A stretch of DNA of 58,309 bases from positions 1-58,309 of the forward strand of contig NZ_MUGW01000037.1 in NCBI RefSeq assembly GCF_002217285.1. Reading direction: 5' to 3'. The translations under genes were made by a program, and so were the position numbers. The notes below the pieces were generated by a model that saw only the letters and a program-made list of their open reading frames with translations, ran no database searches and was not told where the DNA came from. Of this stretch, positions 8,188 to 16,144 are shown one piece after another; position 1 is the stretch's first letter; each line of letters begins with the position of its first letter. The DNA is from Flavobacterium hercynium. GTDB lineage: Bacteria; Bacteroidota; Bacteroidia; Flavobacteriales; Flavobacteriaceae.

Positions 8188-9780
8188 ATGAACATGAAAG
8201 AAAAGAACAAAATGAAAAGTGGCAGTGTAAGAGGAGGTAAATTTGGGATAATAAGTGTGCTTATTATTGGAATGTTATTTTCTTGTGCGAAGGACGAAGA
8301 AGGAACAGTAAATACGGTATCTTCTAATGGAGAGGTGTTTGAAAGAGACACCTTGTCGGTTTCAGAAATTAATTCAAGAATTGATGTTATCAGGCAGGCA
8401 AAAGGTGAATTTAATTGGTCAGATGCTACGAATCAAATGATATGGAGCGCCATTGTACATAGCGAAAATGTGGTAACCATTGGTTATCAGGGAGATCTTT
8501 CGGGCGCTACAAATAAAGGAACCTCAGAAGATCAGGAAATTAAAACGCGATTGAAAAAGATGGTTTTGACTTCAGAAATGAAAGGAATCGCAAGTAAAAA
8601 AGCAGAAGAAGACAAGTTGTTTTTAGGTGAAAATGATACTATTAAGTTTATTGATGTTTTTATTCATAACAGAGAAACCTTTGTTAATCTTTTGAAAGAA
8701 AACAACATTCGCTACATAGAGCCTTCTAATTATGCTTATGAAATCGAACAAAAGAATATCATGAAATCAGCATCTTCTATATATGAATCAGGATGCGGAG
8801 CTGCTGCTGAAACGCTGACGGCAGGAGATTATACTGTTGTAGCACCCAATGCCAAAGTACCTTGGAACTTTTATATACACAATATTCCGCAGGCATGGGA
8901 ATATAGTACAGGTGCCGGTGTAACTATTGCGGTGGTTGATACAGGAATTGCAGATCAGCAATCGTTAATGGGAAGTGATTTTAATAATGGACTTTCACAG
9001 GGAAGAACCGTTGAAAAGTATAGCACGTATGTCGATAGTTTTTGGCCATGGGCAACAACCGTTACTAGTCCAAATGATGCATGCGGACATGGTACGACAA
9101 TGAATGCTGTTGCTGCAGCGCCAAGAAATAACAAAGGATTTCCGGTTGGTGTGGCGTACAATGCCAATTTAATTAGTTACAAAGCTTCTTCTGGTGTTTA
9201 CATTGGATTTTATCAGGCTTCGAGAGGTGTAGAAAAGGCATTTATGAAATTGGCTGATAATAATAAGGTTAAGATTATTTCGATGTCGATGGGAACAGAA
9301 GGTATAATTCCGCAGACAAAAATAAGAGATGCTATAAAATATGCGTACTCCAAAAACAAACTGATCTTTTCTGCTGCTGGTACTTCTGTTCAGGTAATCA
9401 ATAATTTTTACGGTGTTATTTTCCCTGCCACAATGGACGAAGTCGTTGCTGTAACTGGTATACAAGAAGGAGCGGAATTTAAACGCTGTGATAATTGCCA
9501 TAGCGGAAAAGAGGTAGATTTTACAGTTGTTATGCAAAGAACAGGGACTAAAAAAACAGTTCCAGTTCTTGGTTCTGTCAATAACACAGAAGAATATGTT
9601 GGCGGATCTTCTGTTGCGACAGCAACAATGGCAGGTGTTGCAGCTTTGGTTTGGTCTAAAAATCCAACATGGACAAGACAGCAGGTTTTAGATAAGTTAC
9701 AACGATCGGCTTCTCTTTATCCGTCAAAAGATGCTCAATTTGGCTACGGAAATGTAGACGTTTTAAAAGCAGTACAATAA
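8188..9780 (+). CDS. subtilisin-like (S8) serine protease lipoprotein
   Basis: This 530-residue protein carries a lipoprotein signal with lipobox MLFSC (Cys33), then a propeptide-like region of about 190 residues and a subtilase domain. The catalytic residues fall in canonical motifs: Asp251 in VAVVDTG, His301 in CGHGTTM and Ser475 in GGSSVATAT. The usual G-T-S-x-A is here G-S-S-V-A, a mild deviation that keeps the serine. The mature protease is probably anchored at the cell envelope. The start could be either the first Met or Met3. A strong terminator follows at 9804-9839. Confidence 0.92.
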   Translation: MNMKEKNKMKSGSVRGGKFGIISVLIIGMLFSCAKDEEGTVNTVSSNGEVFERDTLSVSEINSRIDVIRQAKGEFNWSDATNQMIWSAIVHSENVVTIGYQGDLSGATNKGTSEDQEIKTRLKKMVLTSEMKGIASKKAEEDKLFLGENDTIKFIDVFIHNRETFVNLLKENNIRYIEPSNYAYEIEQKNIMKSASSIYESGCGAAAETLTAGDYTVVAPNAKVPWNFYIHNIPQAWEYSTGAGVTIAVVDTGIADQQSLMGSDFNNGLSQGRTVEKYSTYVDSFWPWATTVTSPNDACGHGTTMNAVAAAPRNNKGFPVGVAYNANLISYKASSGVYIGFYQASRGVEKAFMKLADNNKVKIISMSMGTEGIIPQTKIRDAIKYAYSKNKLIFSAAGTSVQVINNFYGVIFPATMDEVVAVTGIQEGAEFKRCDNCHSGKEVDFTVVMQRTGTKKTVPVLGSVNNTEEYVGGSSVATATMAGVAALVWSKNPTWTRQQVLDKLQRSASLYPSKDAQFGYGNVDVLKAVQ

Positions 9781-9803
9781 AATTTTAATTAATATTGATA
9801 ATA

Positions 9804-9839
9804 GCCGATTTTCAAAATGCTGAAAATCGGCTTTTTTTT
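9804..9839 (+). terminator. strong intrinsic terminator after the subtilase gene
   Basis: GCCGATTTTCA (9804-9814) pairs perfectly with TGAAAATCGGC (9821-9831), with a 6-base loop and an eight-T tract. Confidence 0.92.
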
Positions 9840-9969
9840 GTGTGCTTTGTAAAGAAAAGGTATAGAATAAAGAACTACTTTTATAAAGCTGATATAGCAA
9901 TCATATAATGAGATTAGTTTATATTTGTAATAAAAACCATGTTTAAATAATTCATTTTCAATTTATTGT

Positions 9970-10452
9970 ATGAAGAAATATAGAATCCTTAAAGTATTCG
10001 TTTTCTTGTTTTTAGCAATTTCATTTACTGGTTACAGTCAAAAAGTAAAACTAATTACGGTAGATCAGCTTCAGGAAAGAATAAAAAACGGAAAAGACAG
10101 TACGTATGTTGTCAATTTTTGGGCGACCTGGTGCGCACCATGTATTAAAGAATTGCCTCATTTTGAAAAGCTGGGACAGGAATACAAATCAGAAAAACTG
10201 GCTGTGTTGCTAGTAAGTGTTGACTTTAAATCGAAACTTACTTCCGCTGTTGTTCCGTTTGCGAAAAAGAAAAAACTGCAAAACCAAGTATTTTTACTGA
10301 ATGAATCTAATCCGCAGGAGTATATCGATCGTATTGATCCTTCGTGGTCAGGAAGTATTCCCGCAACGCTTTTTATAAAAAATGAAAAACGAGTCTTTTC
10401 AGAAACAGAATTCACTTACGAACAATTACTTACAGAATATAAAAAAATATAA
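9970..10452 (+). CDS. secreted TlpA/ResA-like thioredoxin
   Basis: This 160-residue protein has a cleavable signal peptide (cleavage near GYS-Q, residue 23) and a thioredoxin domain with active site WCAPC (Cys55 and Cys58) in NFWATWCAPC. The cis-proline lies in GSIPATLFI. Such periplasmic proteins reduce or shuffle thiols, often in cytochrome maturation or oxidative defence. The next gene begins 2 bases after its stop, so the two form an operon. A TATATTTG -7-like box lies about 35 bases before the start. Confidence 0.9.
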   Translation: MKKYRILKVFVFLFLAISFTGYSQKVKLITVDQLQERIKNGKDSTYVVNFWATWCAPCIKELPHFEKLGQEYKSEKLAVLLVSVDFKSKLTSAVVPFAKKKKLQNQVFLLNESNPQEYIDRIDPSWSGSIPATLFIKNEKRVFSETEFTYEQLLTEYKKI

Positions 10453-10454
10453 TT

Positions 10455-11063
10455 ATGAAAAAACACATCACCATTTTATTGTTATTTAGCGTACTAATAG
10501 CGCAGGCACAAAGCAAAACACTCAAAGCAGGAGAAGCTGCACCGGACTTTAAACTGAAAAACGTTGATAATAAAGAAGTTTCTTTTGCTAATTTTCCTGA
10601 TGCAAAAGGTTTTATTGTTGTATTTACTTGTAATACATGTCCTTATGCAATAGGCTACGAAAAAAGAATTATAGAATTGAATGCAAAGTTTAAACCTCAG
10701 GGATATCCTGTAATTGCTATTAATCCAAACGATCCGGAAGCTTCTAAAGCAGATACTTTTGTAAAAATGCAGGAACTGGCGAAAGCAAAGAAATATGCTT
10801 TTCCGTACTTGTTTGATCCGGGACAAGTGGTTACAGATCAGTATGGGGCGAAACACACACCGCATCTTTTTGTAGTGTCAAAATCTAAAACAGGAACAGC
10901 AATTGAATATACCGGAGCTATCGATAATGATCCTGAAGGTCTAAAGGCAGATAAAACTAAATATGTCGAAGATGTAATTACTGCATTAAAGAACAATCAG
11001 AAACCAGCCATTACAGAAACAAAAGAAATAGGTTGTACCGTAAAACGAAAAGCCAAAGCATAA
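10455..11063 (+). CDS. secreted peroxiredoxin-like/redoxin protein
   Basis: This 202-residue protein has a signal peptide (cleavage near AQAQ, residue 19) and an AhpC/TSA-like fold with the motif FTCNTCPYA (Cys59 and Cys62), characteristic of the PRX-like1 group. Later elements YPVIAINPND and HTPHLFVV supply the conserved strand and the cis-proline region. The C-terminus has an extra Cys in IGCTVKRK. It is the second gene of a pair with the TlpA-like protein, so the two probably exchange electrons in the periplasm. A terminator follows. Confidence 0.88.
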   Translation: MKKHITILLLFSVLIAQAQSKTLKAGEAAPDFKLKNVDNKEVSFANFPDAKGFIVVFTCNTCPYAIGYEKRIIELNAKFKPQGYPVIAINPNDPEASKADTFVKMQELAKAKKYAFPYLFDPGQVVTDQYGAKHTPHLFVVSKSKTGTAIEYTGAIDNDPEGLKADKTKYVEDVITALKNNQKPAITETKEIGCTVKRKAKA

Positions 11064-11092
11064 ATTCAACTGTTTTACAGCACAATTTGAGA

Positions 11093-11122
11093 AACGCTTC
11101 ATTCATTTGAGGCGTTTTTTTT
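11093..11122 (+). terminator. intrinsic terminator after the thioredoxin-fold pair
   Basis: AACGCTTC (11093-11100) pairs with GAGGCGTT (11109-11116), with one G-U pair and an eight-base loop, followed by a T run. Confidence 0.85.
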
Positions 11123-11171
11123 ATACTATAATCAGGGTATTAGTAGCATTTTAAGATTAGAAAAATGATAT

Positions 11172-11206
11172 TGTCACTATGACTTTTCTTGCTGTCACTG
11201 CAATCT
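11172..11206. promoter_or_regulatory. 21-bp phased direct repeat, TGTCACT
   Basis: TGTCACT occurs at 11172-11178 and again at 11193-11199, exactly 21 bases apart, about 100 bases before the LuxR-type regulator gene. The copies extend imperfectly (TGTCACTATGACT and TGTCACTGCAATC). Repeats two helical turns apart are typical of AraC- or LytTR-type regulators. The first copy resembles TGTCATTTTGACT at 49464. Confidence 0.5.
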
Positions 11207-11261
11207 ATAAGAAAATAACTATTTTTTAAACTAGATTATTTCATAATTGAATTTAATCTAT

Positions 11262-11286
11262 TAATTTTGTTTAGAACTAATCTAAA
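11262..11286 (+). promoter_or_regulatory. -7 box and metal-type palindromic operator of the LuxR-type regulator gene
   Basis: TAATTTTG (11262-11269) fits the Bacteroidota -7 consensus. It is directly followed by the palindrome TTTAGA-ACTAA-TCTAAA (11270-11286), which ends 5 bases before the start codon. The same palindrome recurs before the siderophore operon at 12062-12078. The position over the transcription start suggests repression, and the shape resembles DtxR/IdeR-type metal-repressor sites (inference). Confidence 0.65.
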
Positions 11287-11291
11287 TAACA

Positions 11292-11918
11292 ATGAAAAAT
11301 TTTCTTATTGCCGATTCTGAAAACCTACACATAATTGGCTTGCAACATACACTTAAAAAGTTGGTGAAAACCCCCAACTTAAAGGTCGTTAACTCTGGAG
11401 AAGAACTGTTTAAGTGTTTGCATAAGAATGATATCGATTGCCTTATTATTGACCCTAATAATATTTTTTTGTTTTATGATGATGATTTAAAGGTACTTAG
11501 AGCAAAATATCCAAAATGCAAAATCATAATCTTATCGTACTTCAAAAACAAGCAAACAATCGACAGTTTTTTAAAAGATAATATCAACGGATTTATTTCG
11601 AAAGACTGCGAAGAGCAAACCATCTACGACGCACTTTACAAAATAAATAATGGAGAACGTTATTTATGCCCCAAAACGCTGAATGCGCTGATTGATGTTT
11701 TTGCTTTACCAAATGAAAATATCGATGAAAAACTAACGCTAAGAGAGTTTGAAATTCTAAAGCAAATCGCACAGGGAAATAACGGCAAGAGTATCGCATC
11801 TGACCTTTTTATCAGTATTCATACTTTTAGAACTCATCGTAAAAATATAATGAAAAAAACTGGCCGACATACTACTTCTGAGCTGATATTGTACGCGTTA
11901 GAAAAGAAAATTATGTAA
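11292..11918 (+). CDS. LuxR-type response regulator next to the siderophore operon
   Basis: This 208-residue protein has an N-terminal receiver-like domain (FLIADSENL; likely phosphoacceptor Asp54 in CLIIDPNN; Lys in GFISKDC) and a C-terminal LuxR/FixJ helix-turn-helix (LTLREFEILKQIAQGNNGKSI). Only one acidic residue pair, Asp8 and Glu10, is present near the usual phosphorylation pocket. No histidine kinase gene lies nearby. It is transcribed toward the siderophore operon 172 bases downstream and shares its palindromic operator, so it is probably co-regulated with the operon and may control it. Confidence 0.85.
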   Translation: MKNFLIADSENLHIIGLQHTLKKLVKTPNLKVVNSGEELFKCLHKNDIDCLIIDPNNIFLFYDDDLKVLRAKYPKCKIIILSYFKNKQTIDSFLKDNINGFISKDCEEQTIYDALYKINNGERYLCPKTLNALIDVFALPNENIDEKLTLREFEILKQIAQGNNGKSIASDLFISIHTFRTHRKNIMKKTGRHTTSELILYALEKKIM

Positions 11919-11964
11919 TTTTCGTATTTTTTAATCTTATTTTATGTTTTATTTCCTACTATAC

Positions 11965-11987
11965 ATGAGGTATTTTGAATACCTCAT
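11965..11987. terminator. hairpin after the LuxR-type regulator gene
   Basis: ATGAGGTATT (11965-11974) pairs perfectly with AATACCTCAT (11978-11987) around a 3-base loop. The following TTTG run is short, so termination may be weak and some read-through into the siderophore operon is possible. Confidence 0.6.
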
Positions 11988-12018
11988 TTGTAGAAATAAT
12001 TTTCACTTTTTTATGGTA

Positions 12019-12078
12019 TTGATTTAATTTTCCTTCAAATCTACATTTGCTAAAACTATTCTTTAGAATCAATCTAAA
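12019..12078 (+). promoter_or_regulatory. siderophore operon promoter with overlapping palindromic operator
   Basis: A textbook Bacteroidota promoter: TTG (12019-12021), a 20-base spacer, then TACATTTG (12042-12049). Thirteen bases after the -7 box lies TTTAGA-ATCAA-TCTAAA (12062-12078), the same 17-base palindrome as before the LuxR-type gene. A metal-loaded repressor bound here would block transcription under iron sufficiency. Promoter and palindrome are seen; the identity of the repressor is inferred. Confidence 0.75.
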
Positions 12079-12090
12079 TAAAATAAGCAA

Positions 12091-13623
12091 ATGGAGGCAC
12101 AAGAAAAAAGCACGCTGTTACAGCAAGAAAGTGTAGGAGAGAAGAAGCACAACAAGCATATTTTTTCTAATAACAAAAAATCGCTCGAGATTTATAGAAA
12201 AAGTATGAAAAAGGCCATTAAGACAATTGGCAATCACTTACAAGGACGGAATACTCCATTTACAGGTACAGGCATTTCGACTATTAAATCAAGAATTGAT
12301 GCTATTCATCTTGAGAATAATAGTAGCGGAAAGAGTTTAGATTTTGTTCTTGAAGAATTAAAGGATATTTATTTGAATGATTGTATTCATTTTCATGATC
12401 CAAAATACATAGCACATCTTAATTGTCCTATTTTAACGCCAACCCTTGTAGCAGAAGCATTTGTATCGTCATTAAATTCTTCAATGGATACGTATGACCA
12501 AAGTACGGGAGGAACTTTTATCGAATTAAAATTGATCGACTGGACGATCGAAAAACTGGGCTATCCTAAAAACGCAGACGGAATTTTTACCAGTGGCGGA
12601 ACGCAGTCAAATATGATGGGATTGCTTTTGGCAAGAGATCATTACATAAAAAAACACTACGGAATTGATCCAAAAATGGACGGTCTTCCTCCTGAAGCTT
12701 CAAAATTTAGAGTTTTATGTTCAGAAGTGAGTCACTTTAGTTTAAAAAAGAACTTAAGTCTTTTAGGATTGGGACAAAATGCTGTGATTCCGGTTGCGGT
12801 TGACACCGATTTTAAAATGAATATCAATGCACTGAAAAAGGTAATTCAGCAACAAAAAGACTTAGGAAATATTCCAATTGCCATTGTGGGTACAGCTGGA
12901 ACAACTGATTTTGGTTCTATCGATCCGCTAACAGAAATTGCTTCTATTGCGCATCAAAATGATATCTGGTTTCACGTTGATGCGGCGTATGGCGGTGGTT
13001 TACTGATTAGTGAACAGTACAAAGGCAAATTAGAAGGAATTGAATTATCAGATTCTGTAACTATCGATTATCATAAAACATTTTATCAGCCGGTAAGTTC
13101 AAGCGGTTTTTTTATGAGAAACAAATCCTTTGTGGATTACATAAAATACCATGCTGATTATCTTAATTCAAAAGAGCAGGAAGACGAAGGAATTCCAAAT
13201 ATGGTAAAAAAATCGATTCAAACCACACGCAGATTCGATGCCTTAAAATTATGGTTTACACTCCGTATGATAGGTACAGAAGGTTTGAGTACTTATATAG
13301 AAAAAGCAATGGATAATGCTTTGTTCACGGCAGATGTACTGAGAAACCGCAATGATTTTGAAATCATTCATCAGCCTGAAATCAGTACAGTTGTTTTCCG
13401 TTATACGCCTTTTCAGGAAAATGGCGCTTCATATTGTGCGCTAAACAGCCATATTCGTAAAGCAATTTTCAACGAAGGAAAAGCGATCATAACAAGTACA
13501 AAAGTTTACAACGAAGTCTTTTTGAAATTCACATTATTAAATCCGTTAACAACACGCAAAGATCTGGAAGAAGTTATTGCACTAATCGTGCATCACGGTC
13601 AGGAATATTCATTAAAAAATTAA
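12091..13623 (+). CDS. PLP-dependent decarboxylase of the siderophore operon (lysine/diamine type)
   Basis: This 510-residue group II decarboxylase resembles the lysine and diaminobutyrate decarboxylases that open hydroxamate siderophore pathways (DesA-like). Motifs: TSGGTQSNMMGLLLARD, HFSLKKNLSLLG, FHVDAAYGGGLL, and the PLP lysine Lys329 in TIDYHKTFYQPVSSSGFF. It is the first gene of the operon and lies 11 bases before the N-hydroxylase gene. With that neighbour, decarboxylation of lysine to cadaverine is the most likely reaction, though ornithine to putrescine is not excluded by sequence. Confidence 0.88.
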   Translation: MEAQEKSTLLQQESVGEKKHNKHIFSNNKKSLEIYRKSMKKAIKTIGNHLQGRNTPFTGTGISTIKSRIDAIHLENNSSGKSLDFVLEELKDIYLNDCIHFHDPKYIAHLNCPILTPTLVAEAFVSSLNSSMDTYDQSTGGTFIELKLIDWTIEKLGYPKNADGIFTSGGTQSNMMGLLLARDHYIKKHYGIDPKMDGLPPEASKFRVLCSEVSHFSLKKNLSLLGLGQNAVIPVAVDTDFKMNINALKKVIQQQKDLGNIPIAIVGTAGTTDFGSIDPLTEIASIAHQNDIWFHVDAAYGGGLLISEQYKGKLEGIELSDSVTIDYHKTFYQPVSSSGFFMRNKSFVDYIKYHADYLNSKEQEDEGIPNMVKKSIQTTRRFDALKLWFTLRMIGTEGLSTYIEKAMDNALFTADVLRNRNDFEIIHQPEISTVVFRYTPFQENGASYCALNSHIRKAIFNEGKAIITSTKVYNEVFLKFTLLNPLTTRKDLEEVIALIVHHGQEYSLKN

Positions 13624-13634
13624 AAATTAGAATC

Positions 13635-14966
13635 ATGCAAAATAAAACATACGATTTCATTGCCGTTGGTGTGGGACCTTTTAACCTTAGTCTGGCTTGT
13701 CTTACGGCACCTATCGAAAATCTTCACGGTTTGTTTTTTGACAAAAACGAATCTTTTAACTGGCATCCTGGAATGTTGTTACAAGACACTACGCTGCAAA
13801 TTCCGTTTATGGCAGATTTAGTAACCTTAGCAGATCCAACAAGCCCTTTTAGTTTTTTAAATTATATCAAAGAACAAGGCAAAATGTATTCGTTTTACAT
13901 ACGCGAAAACTTTTTACTGCTTCGTAATGAATACAATCAATATTGTCAATGGGCAATCAAAAAATTACCTAATATCTTTTTTAATACTGAAGTAACGTCA
14001 ATTGAATTTGATGAAAATCAGGAGCTTTACATCGTAAAAACACTTTGTACAAACACGGATGTAACGTCGATTTACAAAACAAAAAAGATTGTTTTAGGAA
14101 CAGGAACAGCGCCTCATATACCAAAAGCGTGTCAAGGATTGCAAGGAAAAGCGATTCACTCCTCGTCTTATGTTTCGAATAAAGCAGCATTACAGCAACA
14201 AAAAGCCATTACCGTTTTAGGAAGCGGACAAAGTGCTGCCGAAGTTTTTAATGATTTATTGCAGGAAATTGATGTGTACGGTTACCAATTGAACTGGATT
14301 ACGAGATCATCTCGCTTTTTCCCAATGGATTACAGCAAACTAACACTCGAAATGACGTCACCGGAATATGTAGATTATTTCTATAATTTGCCAGCTGAGA
14401 AACGTGACAGCTTGCTTGAAAGCCAAAAATTACTTTACAAAGGAATTAATAAAGACCTGATCGAGACCATTTTTGATACTATTTACAGTAAAAAAGTAAT
14501 TACAGAAATTGATGTTAATCTTAGAACAAATGCAGCCTGCACAAAAGCTTCGTACAATGAAGATAATCAGGAATTTGAATTAGAATTGCATCAGTTAGAA
14601 CAAGATCAGCGTTACCGCCATAAAACATCTGCATTGGTTTTAGCAACCGGATACGGATATAAATTGCCACAGTTTTTAGAAGGAATTGCCGATCGAATTC
14701 TTTGGGACGAAAAAGGACGTTTTGCAGCCAATAGAAATTATACGATTGACTACAATGCAAATGAAATTTTTGTTCAGAATGCAGAATTACACACACACGG
14801 ATTTGTAACTCCGGATTTAGGAATGGTTTGTTACAGAAACTCATACATCATTAAAGAAATTACCGGAGTTGAGCATTACGCTATCGAAAAGAAAATTGCA
14901 TTTCAGGAATTTGGTGCTCCTGTAACAGAAGTTGTGGAATCTCCGGCATTTGAAACTATCGCATAA
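13635..14966 (+). CDS. FAD-dependent amine/lysine N-hydroxylase
   Basis: This 443-residue protein belongs to the IucD/DesB family of NADPH- and FAD-dependent N-hydroxylases. The FAD-binding motif VGVGPFNLSLA is at the N-terminus, followed by WHPGMLLQDTTLQIPFMADLVTL, the NADPH-binding motif VLGSGQSAAEVFNDLL and the C-terminal ATGYGYKLP. The enzyme converts the terminal amine of cadaverine (or lysine) to a hydroxylamine, which is then acylated to the iron-binding hydroxamate. It sits between the decarboxylase and the membrane acyltransferase genes, 2 bases before the latter. Confidence 0.92.
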   Translation: MQNKTYDFIAVGVGPFNLSLACLTAPIENLHGLFFDKNESFNWHPGMLLQDTTLQIPFMADLVTLADPTSPFSFLNYIKEQGKMYSFYIRENFLLLRNEYNQYCQWAIKKLPNIFFNTEVTSIEFDENQELYIVKTLCTNTDVTSIYKTKKIVLGTGTAPHIPKACQGLQGKAIHSSSYVSNKAALQQQKAITVLGSGQSAAEVFNDLLQEIDVYGYQLNWITRSSRFFPMDYSKLTLEMTSPEYVDYFYNLPAEKRDSLLESQKLLYKGINKDLIETIFDTIYSKKVITEIDVNLRTNAACTKASYNEDNQEFELELHQLEQDQRYRHKTSALVLATGYGYKLPQFLEGIADRILWDEKGRFAANRNYTIDYNANEIFVQNAELHTHGFVTPDLGMVCYRNSYIIKEITGVEHYAIEKKIAFQEFGAPVTEVVESPAFETIA

Positions 14967-14968
14967 TT

Positions 14969-16087
14969 ATGGAAGCAGTACAACAACAAAAAAAGAGAGT
15001 TCTGGCGATTGATATTGCCAGAGGAATGAGTGTGGTTTTGATGATGATGATTCACACGATGCTGATTTACGGTACGATTGAAACCCAGACTAAAAGCATT
15101 TTAGGTGAAATCACTTTATGGTTAGGCCGCGGAACGACTATGTTTTTGGTGAGTATGGGAATTTCGTTTGTTTTATCCAGAAGACAGAGTTTTTTAGCAG
15201 TTTGCAAAAGAGCGTTATACATTTTGGCGATTGGTTACGGAATGAATCTTCTAAAGTTTCTGGTTCCTGAGTTTATTTTTGGCGGACTTCCGGAAACATT
15301 TGTTTCTGCGTACGGCTTAAAATCAGGCACATTAGAAACAGGGATTTTCTTCCTGCTTTTGGGAGATATTCTACAATTGGCGGGACTTACCTTGTTTATA
15401 ATGGGCGTAATAAATCATTACAGCAAAAGTAAATATGTACCGCTTGCGGTGGCATTATTAATCATCGCAGTATCAAAGGAACTAAGCGGTTACAGAATTG
15501 GAATTCCGGGACTGGATTATTGCTGTGATTTACTTTTTAGCAATCAGTTCAATGTCTATTTCCCTGTATTTCCATGGAGTGCATTTATATTGATTGGTAT
15601 GTTTTTAGGAAGATGGTACAAAGAGCTCAACGAAAATCAGGAATTGTTTTTTAAGAAAATGCTTTGGGTTGGCTTGGCTTTTATTGCCGTTGGCGGAATT
15701 CTGAATTTCTCTAATCCTGAATATCATTTTGGCGACTATTACCATTTAGGACCAGGAGGAAGCATTTTATTGCTTGGAACAAATTTAGTGTTGTATTGGC
15801 TAATTAATATTGTAGTTCAGTTATTTAAAGAAAATAATGGAGTCTTTAATTTTCTTATTTTTTGCAGTAAGCACGTAACAAGTTTATATGTTATTCAGTG
15901 GGTTTTAATCAATTGGGGCATGTATGTAGTTGGTTTTTGGAATCAGGATCAGCTGGCTGTTTTATGTTTAGTTCCTGCTGTTATTATCTTGAGCATCAGT
16001 ATTCAGTTTGCCTACAGCGAAATCAAAACACAATTACGAGCAAGAAAAACAACAGCCAATACCAACGAATTAATTGTAAACAATTAG
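14969..16087 (+). CDS. DUF1624/HGSNAT-like membrane acyltransferase
   Basis: This 372-residue integral membrane protein has about ten hydrophobic segments. It begins with a family motif, AIDIARGMSVVLMMMIHTML, and LGRGTTMFLVSMGISFVLSRR, as in DUF1624 and heparan-alpha-glucosaminide N-acetyltransferase-like proteins, which move an acetyl group across a membrane to an amine. It is an unexpected member of a siderophore operon that already encodes two GNAT acyltransferases. It could acetylate a siderophore amine during export, or assist transport. The operon position is certain; the reaction is inferred. Confidence 0.75.
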   Translation: MEAVQQQKKRVLAIDIARGMSVVLMMMIHTMLIYGTIETQTKSILGEITLWLGRGTTMFLVSMGISFVLSRRQSFLAVCKRALYILAIGYGMNLLKFLVPEFIFGGLPETFVSAYGLKSGTLETGIFFLLLGDILQLAGLTLFIMGVINHYSKSKYVPLAVALLIIAVSKELSGYRIGIPGLDYCCDLLFSNQFNVYFPVFPWSAFILIGMFLGRWYKELNENQELFFKKMLWVGLAFIAVGGILNFSNPEYHFGDYYHLGPGGSILLLGTNLVLYWLINIVVQLFKENNGVFNFLIFCSKHVTSLYVIQWVLINWGMYVVGFWNQDQLAVLCLVPAVIILSISIQFAYSEIKTQLRARKTTANTNELIVNN

Positions 16088-16144
16088 AATCGTATTATTT
16101 CATAAAGAAAAATGAAGTAAATATTAATTTAAATAGTGTAAAAA

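Noticed and set aside
12091..13623. aromatic amino-acid or glutamate decarboxylase in the siderophore operon
   Set aside because: The group II motifs alone do not tell the substrate, but the adjacent N-hydroxylase and siderophore synthetases make a lysine or diamine substrate far more likely.
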